Shown: positions 16,958 to 25,155 of the stretch, in pieces
Layout of the letters: each line of letters begins with the position of its first letter
Position numbering within the stretch: position 1 is the first letter of the stretch
Assembly: GCA_019347855.1 (NCBI GenBank)
Contig: JAHWKO010000007.1
Location: forward strand, 1-39,472
From: Actinomycetota bacterium
GTDB taxonomy: Bacteria; Actinomycetota; Nitriliruptoria; Nitriliruptorales; JAHWKO01
Direction of reading: 5' to 3'
Length of the DNA stretch: 39,472 bases
The notes under the pieces: model-generated
Database searches by the model: none
The model's input: only the letters and a program-made list of their open reading frames with translations
What the model was told of the DNA's origin: nothing
Position numbers and translations under genes: made by a program

Positions 16958-18574
16958 ATGACCGACAACACCCCCGGACGTCTCCTCGGCGATCGCTACC
17001 GCCTGTCCCGGCGTATCGGACGTGGCGGTGCGGGCGAGGTGTGGCGCGCCACGGACAGCCTGCTCGACCGGGACGTGGCGCTGAAGATCCTGCACCGGCA
17101 CCTGATCGGCGACGACGAGGCCATCGACCGCTTCCGCCGCGAGGCGGTGACCGCCGCGGGCCTCAACCACCGCAACATCGTGGTGATCCACGACATCGCG
17201 GAGCAGGACCAGGACGTCTACCTGGTCATGGAGCTGATCGACGGGCCGACCCTCGCTGGGATCGTCCGCCGCTCCGCGCCGCTCGACCCGGACGTGGTCG
17301 TGGCGATCGCTGAGCAGGTCGCCCAGGGTCTCGGCGCCGCTCACGAGCAGGGGCTCGTCCACCGCGATGTGAAGCCGGCGAACGTGCTGCTGACGTCCGA
17401 CGGGACGGCGAAGGTCGCGGACTTCGGGATCGCGAAGGCGCTCGGGGAAGCGCACGTGACGTTGACCAAACCGGGCGAGGTGGTGGGGACCGCGTCCTAC
17501 CTCGCCCCGGAACAGCTGGGCGGCGAGGACGTGGACCAGCGGGCCGATGTGTACTCGTTGGGGCTCGTGATCCACGAGGCGTTGACGGCCGAGCGAGCGT
17601 TCGGCGGCGAGACCGTCACCGAGGTGGCGGTCGCCCGGTTCTCCGCCCCTGAGGTCCGGCCTCGCGACGTACGGTCCGACCTGCCCCAGGAGCTCGATGA
17701 CGTCGTCGCACGCGCGACCAGCCAGGATCTGAACGACCGGTTCGCCAACGGCACCGAGTTCGCGCAGGCACTGGCGGAGTTCGCCCCGGCGCAGGCTCGA
17801 CGGATGGTCGCCGACCTAGTCGCGGGCACGACCACCGACAGCGGCTCCGCCAGCGAACCGGGGGGATCCGGTACGCAGGTGCTCCCCGCGGATCGGAACG
17901 GCCGCGAGCGGAGCGGGGCGGGCCGGGACGCCGGCGACCGGGACGGGTCGACCACGCGTGCGGTGGCGTCGGCCGAGCGCCACGATGCGCCGGACGCGGA
18001 CGCCGAGGACGGGACCCCGCGCTCGTGGGCCTGGGTCCCCGTCGCGCTGGTGGGGCTGGTCGCGCTCGTCCTGGTCGTCCAGGCCCTGTCGGGGAACGGG
18101 GGCGGCGGTGGCGACGGGGGCGGCGAGGAGCCGCCGACGATCGCGGTCGCGAACGGCACGGATCTCGACCCGCTGGGCGACGACCGGGAGGAGCACCGCG
18201 AGGACGTCCCGAAGGCGTTCGACGGTGACCCGCAGACCGAGTGGATGACCGAGCGCTACGACGGCGCCGACCTCGGTGGCCTGAAGGACGGGGTCGGGAT
18301 CGCCTTCGAGCTCGCGGAGGCCCGCGCCGTGGACCGGGTCCGTTTGCAGCTGGCGAGTCCCGGCATCCACTTCTCGCTCTACGCCATGGACAGCGCACCG
18401 CAAGGAGGGCCCGACGGCTGGGGAGAACCGATCGCGACGATCGAGGGTGCCGACGAGACCACCGAGATCCCCGTGGACGGCGCCGAGGCCACCCACTGGG
18501 TCGTGTGGATCACCCAGCTCCGCGAGGGTGGCGGGCGGGCCAGGATCGCCGAGATCACCTTCCTGGCCCGCTGA
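16958..18574 (+). CDS. Receptor-type Ser/Thr protein kinase with extracellular discoidin-like domain
   Basis: A 538-residue Hanks-type kinase. The P-loop is IGRGGAGEV (20-28), the catalytic lysine K43 is in VALKIL, HRDVKPANVLL (135-145) is the catalytic loop and DFG is at 155-157; all key residues are intact. A threonine-rich activation loop (HVTLTKPGEVVGTASYLAPE) follows. A charged juxtamembrane linker leads to one membrane helix at about 357-377 and a Gly-rich spacer. The outer part from about 394 has KAFDGDPQTEWMTERY and a beta-rich end like the F5/8-type C domains also found on MviN-like proteins and kinases of actinobacteria. It may sense a cell-wall or carbohydrate ligand. PASTA repeats are absent. 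No ribosome-binding site is seen; TAGTGT at 16941 could be a -10 for a very short leader. Confidence 0.92.
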   Translation: MTDNTPGRLLGDRYRLSRRIGRGGAGEVWRATDSLLDRDVALKILHRHLIGDDEAIDRFRREAVTAAGLNHRNIVVIHDIAEQDQDVYLVMELIDGPTLAGIVRRSAPLDPDVVVAIAEQVAQGLGAAHEQGLVHRDVKPANVLLTSDGTAKVADFGIAKALGEAHVTLTKPGEVVGTASYLAPEQLGGEDVDQRADVYSLGLVIHEALTAERAFGGETVTEVAVARFSAPEVRPRDVRSDLPQELDDVVARATSQDLNDRFANGTEFAQALAEFAPAQARRMVADLVAGTTTDSGSASEPGGSGTQVLPADRNGRERSGAGRDAGDRDGSTTRAVASAERHDAPDADAEDGTPRSWAWVPVALVGLVALVLVVQALSGNGGGGGDGGGEEPPTIAVANGTDLDPLGDDREEHREDVPKAFDGDPQTEWMTERYDGADLGGLKDGVGIAFELAEARAVDRVRLQLASPGIHFSLYAMDSAPQGGPDGWGEPIATIEGADETTEIPVDGAEATHWVVWITQLREGGGRARIAEITFLAR

Positions 18575-18756
18575 CCCACCGACCCGCGCCTACGCGACCA
18601 GCCCCCGGACGGGTAGCGCTCGACGCGGATCTCGTCCGGTTGGAACGGCACGACCTCGGCCTCCAGCGCGGTCGGGGGTTGAGCGATCGCCGGCACGGTG
18701 AGCGCGGCGACCGTCGCGACGGCGAGCAGCAGCAGGAGCGTGGAGCGGTGGCGCAC
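18379..18756 (-). CDS. Possible small secreted protein, reading into the kinase gene antisense
   Basis: A GTG start at 18756 is preceded by GAGAGGA at good spacing. The first 22 residues are a clear signal peptide (MRHRSTLLLLLAVATVAALT, then VPAIAQ). A short plausible mature part contains PTALEAEVVPFQPDEIRVER. After about residue 60 the frame runs 196 bases into the kinase's C-terminal coding region on the other strand, with poor-looking sequence. A stop in another frame at 18590-18592 suggests that a small frameshift may have extended the protein. The first half is credible as a gene, the second is not. No known family. Confidence 0.42.
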   Translation of the reverse strand: MRHRSTLLLLLAVATVAALTVPAIAQPPTALEAEVVPFQPDEIRVERYPSGGWSRRRGSVGQRARKVISAILARPPPSRSWVIHTTQWVASAPSTGISVVSSAPSIVAIGSPQPSGPPCGALSMA

Positions 18757-18850
18757 GGTGATCCTCTCGGTCCGGTTGACCCTCCCTTCGACGCGTGGCC
18801 AGCCCGTTCCTGCACCGCCGACCTGGCCCGACAGGCATGATGTCCCGCGG

Positions 18851-20047
18851 ATGTCGATCATCAAGCTCGCCACGATCCCCGTCGTCGCGGCCGTCATCGG
18901 CTACGCGACGAACTGGCTCGCCGTGCGCATGACCTTCCGCCCGCTCCGGTTCGTCGGCATCGAGCCGTACCTCGGCTGGCAGGGGATCATCCCGGCCAAG
19001 GCCCGCAAGATGGCCGCGATCGCGGTGGACTCGAGCCTCAGCCGGCTCGCGAGCCTGTCCGAGATCTTCGAGCAGATGGACCCCGACCGGATCGCGGAGC
19101 ACCTGCTCGCGACGTTCGAACCGCAGGTCGCAGAGCTCACCGAGACGATCGTGCGTCAGCGGGAACCGGAGCTGTGGGACCGACTCCCCGCGCCCGTCCG
19201 AGCGGCCCTCGTCGAGCGCGTCCGGGCTCGGCTGCCGGCACGCATCGACGCGCTGATGGAGGACCTCAGCGCCAACATCGAGCAGTTCCTCGACCTGCGG
19301 CTCATGGTCATCCAGCAGCTCGCGGAAGACAAGACCCTGCTCAACCGCACCTTCTGGGAGGTCGGCGACGAGGAGTTCCGGTTCATCATCCGGTCCGGCG
19401 CGTACTTCGGCTTCCTGCTCGGGCTGCTACAGATGGGGATCTGGGCGGTGTTCCCGACGGGGTGGGTGCTGCCCGTCGCGGGGCTGTTCGTCGGCTACGT
19501 CACCAACTGGTTGGCGATCAACATCATCTTCCGGCCCGTGATGCCGCTGCGGATCGGACCGTTCGTCCTCCACGGGCTGTTCCTGCGCCGTCAGGAGGAG
19601 GTCGCCGACGAGTACGCACAGCTCATCACCCGTGAGGTGCTCACCCTGCGCAACTTCGCGGACGAGATGCTGAACGGCCCCCAGGGCGACCGCACACGCG
19701 CGCTGATCCGCCAACACGCGATCCCGATCGTCGACGAGGCGCTGGGGATCGTCGCGCCCGCCGTCGAGCTGGCGGTCGGCACCGAGGACTACGCCGGGAT
19801 GAAGGAGGACCTGTCGGTGCGGACGATCGAGCTGTCGGCGGAGGCCTTCGACGACCCCGTGTTCAACGCTGAACGGTCGGTCGTGGTCGAACGCGAGATG
19901 GCTGCCAGGATGAAGGAGATGTCCCCGGCCGAGTTCCAATCCCTGCTGCGACCCGCCTTCGAGGAGGAGGAGTGGAAGCTCATCGCGGTGGGTGCGGTGC
20001 TCGGAGGGCTCGCGGGGCTTGCCCAAGCCGTGTTCGTCTTCGGATGA
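18851..20047 (+). CDS. DUF445 family membrane protein
   Basis: A 398-residue protein of the DUF445 (YheB-like) family. The N-terminus IPVVAAVIGYATNWLAVRMT and the internal repeat GLFVGYVTNWLAINIIFRPV (about 210-230) are the paired GYxTNWLA motifs that define it. FRPLRFVGIEPYLGWQGIIP and PVMPLRIGPFVLHG follow the two motifs in parallel. Long amphipathic helices lie between the two membrane parts, and a last hydrophobic segment (AVGAVLGGLAGLAQAVFVF) ends the protein. Function is unknown. It is seven bases upstream of the DUF4393 gene and clearly in one operon with it. Confidence 0.9.
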   Translation: MSIIKLATIPVVAAVIGYATNWLAVRMTFRPLRFVGIEPYLGWQGIIPAKARKMAAIAVDSSLSRLASLSEIFEQMDPDRIAEHLLATFEPQVAELTETIVRQREPELWDRLPAPVRAALVERVRARLPARIDALMEDLSANIEQFLDLRLMVIQQLAEDKTLLNRTFWEVGDEEFRFIIRSGAYFGFLLGLLQMGIWAVFPTGWVLPVAGLFVGYVTNWLAINIIFRPVMPLRIGPFVLHGLFLRRQEEVADEYAQLITREVLTLRNFADEMLNGPQGDRTRALIRQHAIPIVDEALGIVAPAVELAVGTEDYAGMKEDLSVRTIELSAEAFDDPVFNAERSVVVEREMAARMKEMSPAEFQSLLRPAFEEEEWKLIAVGAVLGGLAGLAQAVFVFG

Positions 20048-20054
20048 GGATCTG

Positions 20055-20795
20055 ATGCTGAACCGTCTGTTCGCCGACTCGCTGCAGATCGCCCGTCGGG
20101 GTGCGGTCCGCCTGACGGGACTCGGCGTGCGGAACCTGCGCCGGGTCCAGGCCGCGCTCGACCCGCGGACGCCCGTGCAGCCGCAGGAACTGATCCCGTC
20201 CGCCACCCTCGAGGACCTGGAACGCCTCCTGGGGCGCGTGGACGACGTCGACGAGGAGGAGGAACCGGAACGGGTCACCGAGGAGATCCTCCGCGGACGC
20301 TTCCAGGCGCTGATCGAACGCTCCCAGGAGGTGGCACCGCCACCCGAGGACGAGCCCCATCCCGCCTTCGTGCGGATCATCGACGCGCTGTCACCCGACG
20401 AGGCCCGGATCATCCGTCTGCTCTGCGAGGACGGACCGCAGCCGGTCATCGCCGTGCGTTCCAGCCCGCTCATCGGTCGGGGTGAGCAGACCCTCCTCGA
20501 CAACGTGAGCCTCATCGGGGAGCAGGCCGGCTGTCACCTCCCCGAGCGGACCCCCGCCTACCTCGACAACCTGTGCCGACTCGGGGTCGCCGAGCGGCAC
20601 GGCGAGGAACTGGTGGGGAACGACGACTACGACGTGCTCGCCAGCCGACCCGAGGTCGCGGCGGCCGAACAGGAGATCGAGGAGGAACGCAACCAGCGGG
20701 TCGCGATCGCGAACGGACAGGTGTGCCTCACCCGTCTCGGCGAGCTGCTGTGCGACGTCTGCCTGCGGCAGCCGGAGGGCACGGCCGGGCTCTAG
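20055..20795 (+). CDS. DUF4393 (Abi-alpha-type) family protein
   Basis: A 246-residue protein. The middle has ALSPDEARIIRLLCEDGPQP, DNVSLIGEQAGC and PAYLDNLCRLGVAE, which are the conserved parts of DUF4393. The end, VCLTRLGELLCDVCL, resembles the family's winged-helix-like tail. Some members of this family have been named Abi-alpha, after an abortive-infection connection; there is no phage-defence context here, so that role should not be assumed. It is charged and lacks membrane segments. The ATG follows the DUF445 stop by seven bases. Its TAG stop shares the palindrome CTAG (20792-20795) with the stop of the convergent amidase. Confidence 0.8.
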   Translation: MLNRLFADSLQIARRGAVRLTGLGVRNLRRVQAALDPRTPVQPQELIPSATLEDLERLLGRVDDVDEEEEPERVTEEILRGRFQALIERSQEVAPPPEDEPHPAFVRIIDALSPDEARIIRLLCEDGPQPVIAVRSSPLIGRGEQTLLDNVSLIGEQAGCHLPERTPAYLDNLCRLGVAERHGEELVGNDDYDVLASRPEVAAAEQEIEEERNQRVAIANGQVCLTRLGELLCDVCLRQPEGTAGL

Positions 20796-22249
20796 TCGGC
20801 GTCGCCGAGCAGAGGCGGCAGGTCGTCGCCGCGCCAGAGGTCGGAGCGTTCGAGCAACGATGCCACGCGGACGAGCAGGTCCTCCCGGCCGAACGGGGCG
20901 ACCAGCTGGGCCCCGATCGGGAGCCCCGCCGGTGACCGTCCCACCGGCAGGGAGATCGCCGGCTGTCCCGAGGCGTTGAACGGCATGGTGAAGACCACCA
21001 GGTCGCTGGAGCGCAGGACCGCTCGCAGCGGCTCGTCGGGATCCGACGCTAGGTCGCCGAGATGCGGAGGGAGCTCGGGCATCGTCGGCGTCAGCAGGAG
21101 GTCGTGGTCCTGCCACCACGAAGCCAGCCGCCGCGCCCACGCGTGCACCCACTCCACCGCTGCCAGGTGCTCGGTCGCCGGGTGGGTCGCCCCACGCTCG
21201 GCGATCGCCCGCGTCGTCGGTTCGAGGCCGCTGGGACCGATGCCGCCCGCGAGCTGTGACAGACGCTCGACCGACCTAGCGGTCGATGCAGTGGTGACGC
21301 GACCGAACGCACGACGCAGGTCCCGCAGCTCCTCGAGGGCCGCGGGGTGGTCGCGCTCGACCTCGTGTCCGGCGTCGGCGAGCACCGCCGCGACGTCCTC
21401 GACGACCGCGGTCACCTGCGGGTCGACGTCGACCGCTCCGGCCGGGGCAGTGGTCATGACCCCGACGCGCAGCGGCGTGACGGCCGCCCGGACCTCGTCC
21501 ACCAGCGACGGGAGAGGCGGTGCGTCGTACGGGTCGCCCGGCATGCGGCCCGCGGTCACGTCCAGCAGGAGCGCGACGTCACGCACGGTCCACGCGAGGT
21601 GCCCGAGTACCGAGAACCCCTCCCACGAGACGCCGCGATCCGGTCCGTAGGAGATCCGCGCGCGCGTCGGCTTAAGCCCCACGATCCCGCACGCCGACGC
21701 CGGGATGCGCAGCGACCCGCCGCCGTCGCTGCCCGTCGCGGCCGGCACGATCCGAGCGGCGACGGCTGCCGCGGAGCCCCCGCTCGACCCCCCGGGGCTG
21801 CGGTCGAGGTCCCAGGGGTTGCGGGTCGGGCCGAAGGCGAGCGGCTCGGTCGTGACGGTCAGGCCGAGCTCGGGGACCTTGGTCCGACCGATCGGGACCG
21901 CCCCAGCGCCCCGCAGCCGACGGACGAGGTAGGCGTCGTGATCCGCCACGAAGCCGGCGTCACGCAGCACGGCCGTGCCGGCGTAGTAGGGGTCGCCGGC
22001 CGAGACGACGTCGAGATCCTTGATCAGGACCGGCAAGCCGCGGAGCGGTCCGGCCGGTGCGTCCTCGGCCTCTTCAGGCGCCCGGTCGAAGCGGTCGGAC
22101 ACCAGCGCCCCGACCTGCGGATCGAGCCGTTCGGCCCGCGGGATCGCCGCCTCAACGAGCTCGGTCGCCCGGATGTCGCCGGCCCGGACCCGTTCTACCT
22201 GTGCCGTCGCGTCCAGACGCGCCAGCTCGTCGCGCTCATCTTCGGTCAT
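20792..22249 (-). CDS. Amidase-signature family hydrolase
   Basis: A 485-residue amidase. The Ser-cisSer-Lys triad is visible as K77 in [11 protein letters not shown]156 in [15 protein letters not shown] and S179 in [16 protein letters not shown]. The C-terminal [20 protein letters not shown] is the usual closing motif. GatB or GatA neighbours are absent, and the sequence has the general amidase look rather than the GatA look, so it probably cleaves small amides. The substrate is unknown. It has an ATG start and faces DUF3556 divergently across 80 bases. Its stop overlaps the DUF4393 stop through CTAG. Confidence 0.93.
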   Translation of the reverse strand: MTEDERDELARLDATAQVERVRAGDIRATELVEAAIPRAERLDPQVGALVSDRFDRAPEEAEDAPAGPLRGLPVLIKDLDVVSAGDPYYAGTAVLRDAGFVADHDAYLVRRLRGAGAVPIGRTKVPELGLTVTTEPLAFGPTRNPWDLDRSPGGSSGGSAAAVAARIVPAATGSDGGGSLRIPASACGIVGLKPTRARISYGPDRGVSWEGFSVLGHLAWTVRDVALLLDVTAGRMPGDPYDAPPLPSLVDEVRAAVTPLRVGVMTTAPAGAVDVDPQVTAVVEDVAAVLADAGHEVERDHPAALEELRDLRRAFGRVTTASTARSVERLSQLAGGIGPSGLEPTTRAIAERGATHPATEHLAAVEWVHAWARRLASWWQDHDLLLTPTMPELPPHLGDLASDPDEPLRAVLRSSDLVVFTMPFNASGQPAISLPVGRSPAGLPIGAQLVAPFGREDLLVRVASLLERSDLWRGDDLPPLLGDAD

Positions 22250-22329
22250 CGACGTCGACGCTAGGGCACCCGACGGGGGCCGTTATCGTGACCCACGTCG
22301 GGGCTCGTCGCGCAGGAGGGTCGCCACCG

Positions 22330-24015
22330 GTGGGGATCATGGACCCCGACCTCCCGGCGTTCGACCTCGAGGGTTGGCGCGAGCAGCCGTACGCGCGACG
22401 GCTCCAGCAGATGTGCCAGAGCTGGGCCGTCCAGGGCTTCGGCGCCCCGAACGCCGTGTACCTGTTCTACCTCGTCAAGGTCCTGGTCTACGTCGGGGTC
22501 TGGGCGCTCCTCGTCGCGTCCACCCCAGAGGTCGGCGGGCTGTCGGAGATCGGCACGTGGTGGGCCGAGCCGATCGCCTTCCAGAAGGCCGTGCTGTGGT
22601 CGCTCGCGTTCGAGGGGCTGGGACTCGGGTCCGCGAGCGGACCGCTGACGGCCCGGTACGTGCCGCCCTTCGGCGGCTCGCAGTACTTCCTGCGCCCAGG
22701 CACGACGCGGTTGCCGCCGTTCCCGGGGATCCCGTTCACGGATGGGTACCGCCGGACGGTCGCGGACGTCGGGCTGTACGTGGTGCTGTACCTGCTACTC
22801 GCCCGGGCGCTCGTCGCGGCCGAGATCACCGGGCCGGTCATCGTCCCGGTCCTCGTCGTCCTCGGCCTGCTCGGACTGCGCGACAAGACCGCGTTCCTCG
22901 CGACGCGGGCCGATCATTACCTCACGGCATCTCTGGTGTTCCTCTTCCCGGGCGATCTCCTCGCGGGCTCGAAGGTCGTGCAGGCGGCGCTGTGGTTCTG
23001 GGCGGCGACCTCGAAGCTCAACCACCACTTCCCCGCCGTCATCACGGTCATGGTCAGCAACAGCCCCGTCCTGCGGTGGCGCCGGATCCGCGAGGCGATG
23101 TACCGCGGCCACCCGAACGACCTACGTCCATCCCGGCTGGCCACCTGGCTCGCGCACGTCGGGACCGCCATCGAGTACTCGATCCCCGTGCTGCTGTTGG
23201 TCGGCCAGGGCGGGTGGGTCACCCTCGCCGGCCTGACGCTCATGACCGCGTTCCACCTGTACATCACGAGCAGCGTGCCCATGGGGGTGCCGATCGAGTG
23301 GAACGTGTTCTTCCTGTACTCGGGGTTCGCGTTGTTCGGCGTGCACGCCGAGGTGAGCGTGCTGTCGATCGGCTCGCCGGTGCTCATCGCGATGCTGGCG
23401 GTGATGCTCCTCGTCGTCCCGCTGACGGGCAACCTGTGGCCCGCGAAGGTGTCGTTCCTGTTCTCGATGCGGTACTACGCCGGCAACTGGGCGACGAGCC
23501 TGTGGGCGTTCCGCGAGGGCGCGATCGACCGTCTGGACCAGCTCGTGAAGGTCTCGAGGAACTTCCCGGATCAGCTCCGACGGTTCTACGACGAGACCAC
23601 GACGCGAGCGTTGATGGGCAAGGCCCAGGCGTTCCGGTCCATGCACCTGCACGGGCGCGCCCTGAACGAGCTACTGCTACAGGCGGTCGACGACCCGGAC
23701 CGCTACGACGTCCTCGACGGCGAGGGCATCGCCGGGATCGTCCTGGGGTGGAACTTCGGCGACGGGCACCTGCACCACGAGCAGCTCCTCGAGGCGGTCC
23801 AGACCCAGTGCGGCTTCCGTCCCGGTGAGCTGCGCTGCGTCTTCCTCGAGTCCCAGCCGCTCCACCGGCAGGAGCTGCACTGGCGGATCGCAGATGCCGC
23901 CGAGGGTCGACTCGACGAGGGGCACGCACAGGTCAGCGACCTCCGCGCCCAGCAGCCGTGGCCGCAGCCCGGTTCTGGTCAGAAGGGCGGGTCTCCGAGC
24001 CCCCAGACGGAGTAG
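22330..24015 (+). CDS. DUF3556 family integral membrane protein
   Basis: A 561-residue protein similar in layout to the DUF3556 transmembrane proteins known mainly from mycobacteria and relatives. The opening LPAFDLEGWREQPYARRLQQ, GFGAPNAVYLFYLVKVLVYV, LTARYVPPFGGSQYFLRPGT and LGLRDKTAFLATRADHY are the family's conserved N-terminal landmarks. About ten membrane segments are predicted to residue 380, then a cytosolic tail with GKAQAFRSMHLHGRALNEL and GIVLGWNFGDGHLHHEQ. Function is unknown. A GTG at 22330 is favoured by AGGAGG at 22314-22319; the ATG at 22339 is the alternative. The last 37 bases overlap the antisense small gene. Confidence 0.86.
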   Translation: MGIMDPDLPAFDLEGWREQPYARRLQQMCQSWAVQGFGAPNAVYLFYLVKVLVYVGVWALLVASTPEVGGLSEIGTWWAEPIAFQKAVLWSLAFEGLGLGSASGPLTARYVPPFGGSQYFLRPGTTRLPPFPGIPFTDGYRRTVADVGLYVVLYLLLARALVAAEITGPVIVPVLVVLGLLGLRDKTAFLATRADHYLTASLVFLFPGDLLAGSKVVQAALWFWAATSKLNHHFPAVITVMVSNSPVLRWRRIREAMYRGHPNDLRPSRLATWLAHVGTAIEYSIPVLLLVGQGGWVTLAGLTLMTAFHLYITSSVPMGVPIEWNVFFLYSGFALFGVHAEVSVLSIGSPVLIAMLAVMLLVVPLTGNLWPAKVSFLFSMRYYAGNWATSLWAFREGAIDRLDQLVKVSRNFPDQLRRFYDETTTRALMGKAQAFRSMHLHGRALNELLLQAVDDPDRYDVLDGEGIAGIVLGWNFGDGHLHHEQLLEAVQTQCGFRPGELRCVFLESQPLHRQELHWRIADAAEGRLDEGHAQVSDLRAQQPWPQPGSGQKGGSPSPQTE

Positions 24016-24227
24016 CTGGGACCGTCGGAGTTCACGATCGCGGCCGCCTCTCCCCCGTCGTCGAGCTCGATCTCGATGCGCGACCCCTTGTCGAGGTCGA
24101 CGTCGGTCTCGAGGACACCACCCCAACGGTCGGCGTCCTCCGCGGATCTCCGGACCCGCAGCTGCCCATCGCCGAGCGGGAGGGAGTGCTCGTCCCGGAT
24201 GCTCGCTTGACCGACGTACCTGCTCAT
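23979..24227 (-). CDS. Small conserved-looking protein of unknown function
   Basis: An 82-residue acidic protein that I do not recognise. It reads as alternating strands: MSRYVGQASIRDEH, GDGQLRVRRSAEDADRWGG, GSRIEIELDDGGEAAAIVNS and SVWGLGDPPF, which suggests a small beta-rich fold. The sequence looks coding (amphipathic periodicity, no low complexity). The ATG at 24227 has a weak GGATGG upstream. Its 3' end overlaps DUF3556 by 37 bases, tail to tail. The frame stays open upstream but adds only Arg-rich sequence, so the short start is preferred. Confidence 0.6.
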   Translation of the reverse strand: MSRYVGQASIRDEHSLPLGDGQLRVRRSAEDADRWGGVLETDVDLDKGSRIEIELDDGGEAAAIVNSDGPSYSVWGLGDPPF

Positions 24228-24302
24228 CGAACGTCCATCCCATCGCGTGCGGACGTCACCCCGACGGTAGGGGCGGTACCGCGACCCGACAGCGCAGCGT
24301 CG

Positions 24303-24332
24303 TTGACACCCGCCGTCCCGGTGGGTCATCGT
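24303..24332 (+). promoter_or_regulatory. Candidate promoter for the DUF2269 gene
   Basis: A perfect TTGACA at 24303-24308 is followed after 17-18 bases by the weak -10 TCATCG/CATCGT (24326-24332). It sits about 40 bases before the ATG at 24371, which itself has AGGGAG upstream. Confidence 0.4.
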
Positions 24333-24370
24333 CACGACCGGCCGGGACCGACAGCCTCCAGGGAGACCCG

Positions 24371-24835
24371 ATGGACACCTACGGCGTCTACAAGTTCCTC
24401 CACATCTCAGCGGCCGTGATCTGGGTCGGGTCGGGGTTCGGGTTGTTCGTGCTCACGGCGCGGATGAAACGGATCGGCGACCGGGCGGGCATGCTCGCGA
24501 TCGGACGGCACGCCGAGACCCTCGGCAAGACCCTCTTCGCTCCGGCGTCGCTCGCCACCCTCGCGTTCGGGATCCTGATGGTGGCCACGACCGACGCACT
24601 GTCGTTCACCGACACGTGGATCATCGTCGGGCTCGTGGGCATCGCGCTGTCGAGCGCGATCGGGATGGGGATGATCTCGCCGACCGGCAAGCGGCTGGGG
24701 GAGACCGTCCTCGAGAAGGGACCCGACACGCCGGAGATCGATCAGCTGGTCGGCCGGCTGGTGACCCTGAACGCCGTGGACCTCGTGATCCTGTTCGGCG
24801 TGATCTGGGCGATGGTCCTCAAGCCCGGAGGCTGA
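24371..24835 (+). CDS. DUF2269-like four-helix membrane protein
   Basis: A 154-residue protein with four membrane segments: KFLHISAAVIWVGSGFGLFV, LFAPASLATLAFGILMVAT, WIIVGLVGIALSSAIGMGM and LNAVDLVILFGVIWAMVLKP. The first helix has the HISAAVIWVG pattern, with histidine and tryptophan, seen in the DUF2269/CopD-like group. A second helix has histidine in GRHAETLGKT. Such proteins are often called 'predicted integral membrane protein'; the function is unknown and haem or metal binding is only a possibility. The ATG follows AGGGAG. Its TGA abuts the convergent zinc-finger gene's stop, as the palindrome TGATCA (24833-24838). Confidence 0.8.
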   Translation: MDTYGVYKFLHISAAVIWVGSGFGLFVLTARMKRIGDRAGMLAIGRHAETLGKTLFAPASLATLAFGILMVATTDALSFTDTWIIVGLVGIALSSAIGMGMISPTGKRLGETVLEKGPDTPEIDQLVGRLVTLNAVDLVILFGVIWAMVLKPGG

Positions 24836-25033
24836 TCAGGTCTGGGAGGGATCGCTCCGGTAGCGGTCCGCGAAGTCGCTGGGAGCGATCTCCTGGCTGT
24901 CGTCCTCGCTCATCTCCGCGCACTGTTCGTGGAGCCAGCCCACCACACGGTCGGACTTCCCGATCGGGTCGCCGACGTTGATGGGCTGCTGACACCGCCC
25001 ACAGGTCCCCGGGTACTTCGCCGTCATCGCCAT
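24836..25033 (-). CDS. Small zinc-ribbon-like protein
   Basis: A 65-residue protein with four likely zinc ligands: C11 and C14 (GTCGRC), then H35 and C38 (WLHEQC), a CxxC-x20-HxxC arrangement. Between them is the beta-hairpin-like QQPINVGDPIGKSDRVVG. This layout is shared by small actinobacterial proteins of unknown function annotated only as hypothetical. The rest is an acidic, Ser/Asp-rich tail. The ATG at 25033 gives MAMTAKYPG, and the internal ATG at 25027 is also possible. Confidence 0.7.
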   Translation of the reverse strand: MAMTAKYPGTCGRCQQPINVGDPIGKSDRVVGWLHEQCAEMSEDDSQEIAPSDFADRYRSDPSQT

Positions 25034-25088
25034 GCGCGCAGGATGGCCGATGGGTTCCGTAGCGTCCAGTCCGGCCGTCCGGGATGGG

Positions 25089-25117
25089 TTCACACCACCG
25101 CGACTGCTCACTACAGT
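25089..25117 (+). promoter_or_regulatory. Promoter of the GDPD-like/DUF4129/DUF4350/MoxR/DUF58 operon
   Basis: TTCACA (25089-25094) and TACAGT (25112-25117) are separated by exactly 17 bases, a good housekeeping-sigma promoter. It lies 39 bases upstream of the ATG at 25156, which has GAGGAGCGGGG as its ribosome-binding region. Confidence 0.6.
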
Positions 25118-25155
25118 CCCCCGCGCGGGGTCGACCAGCCGAGGAGCGGGGCACG

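Noticed and set aside
20055..20795. Phage defence (abortive infection) role for the DUF4393 gene
   Set aside because: Only the family nickname suggests it; no defence, toxin or mobile gene is nearby.
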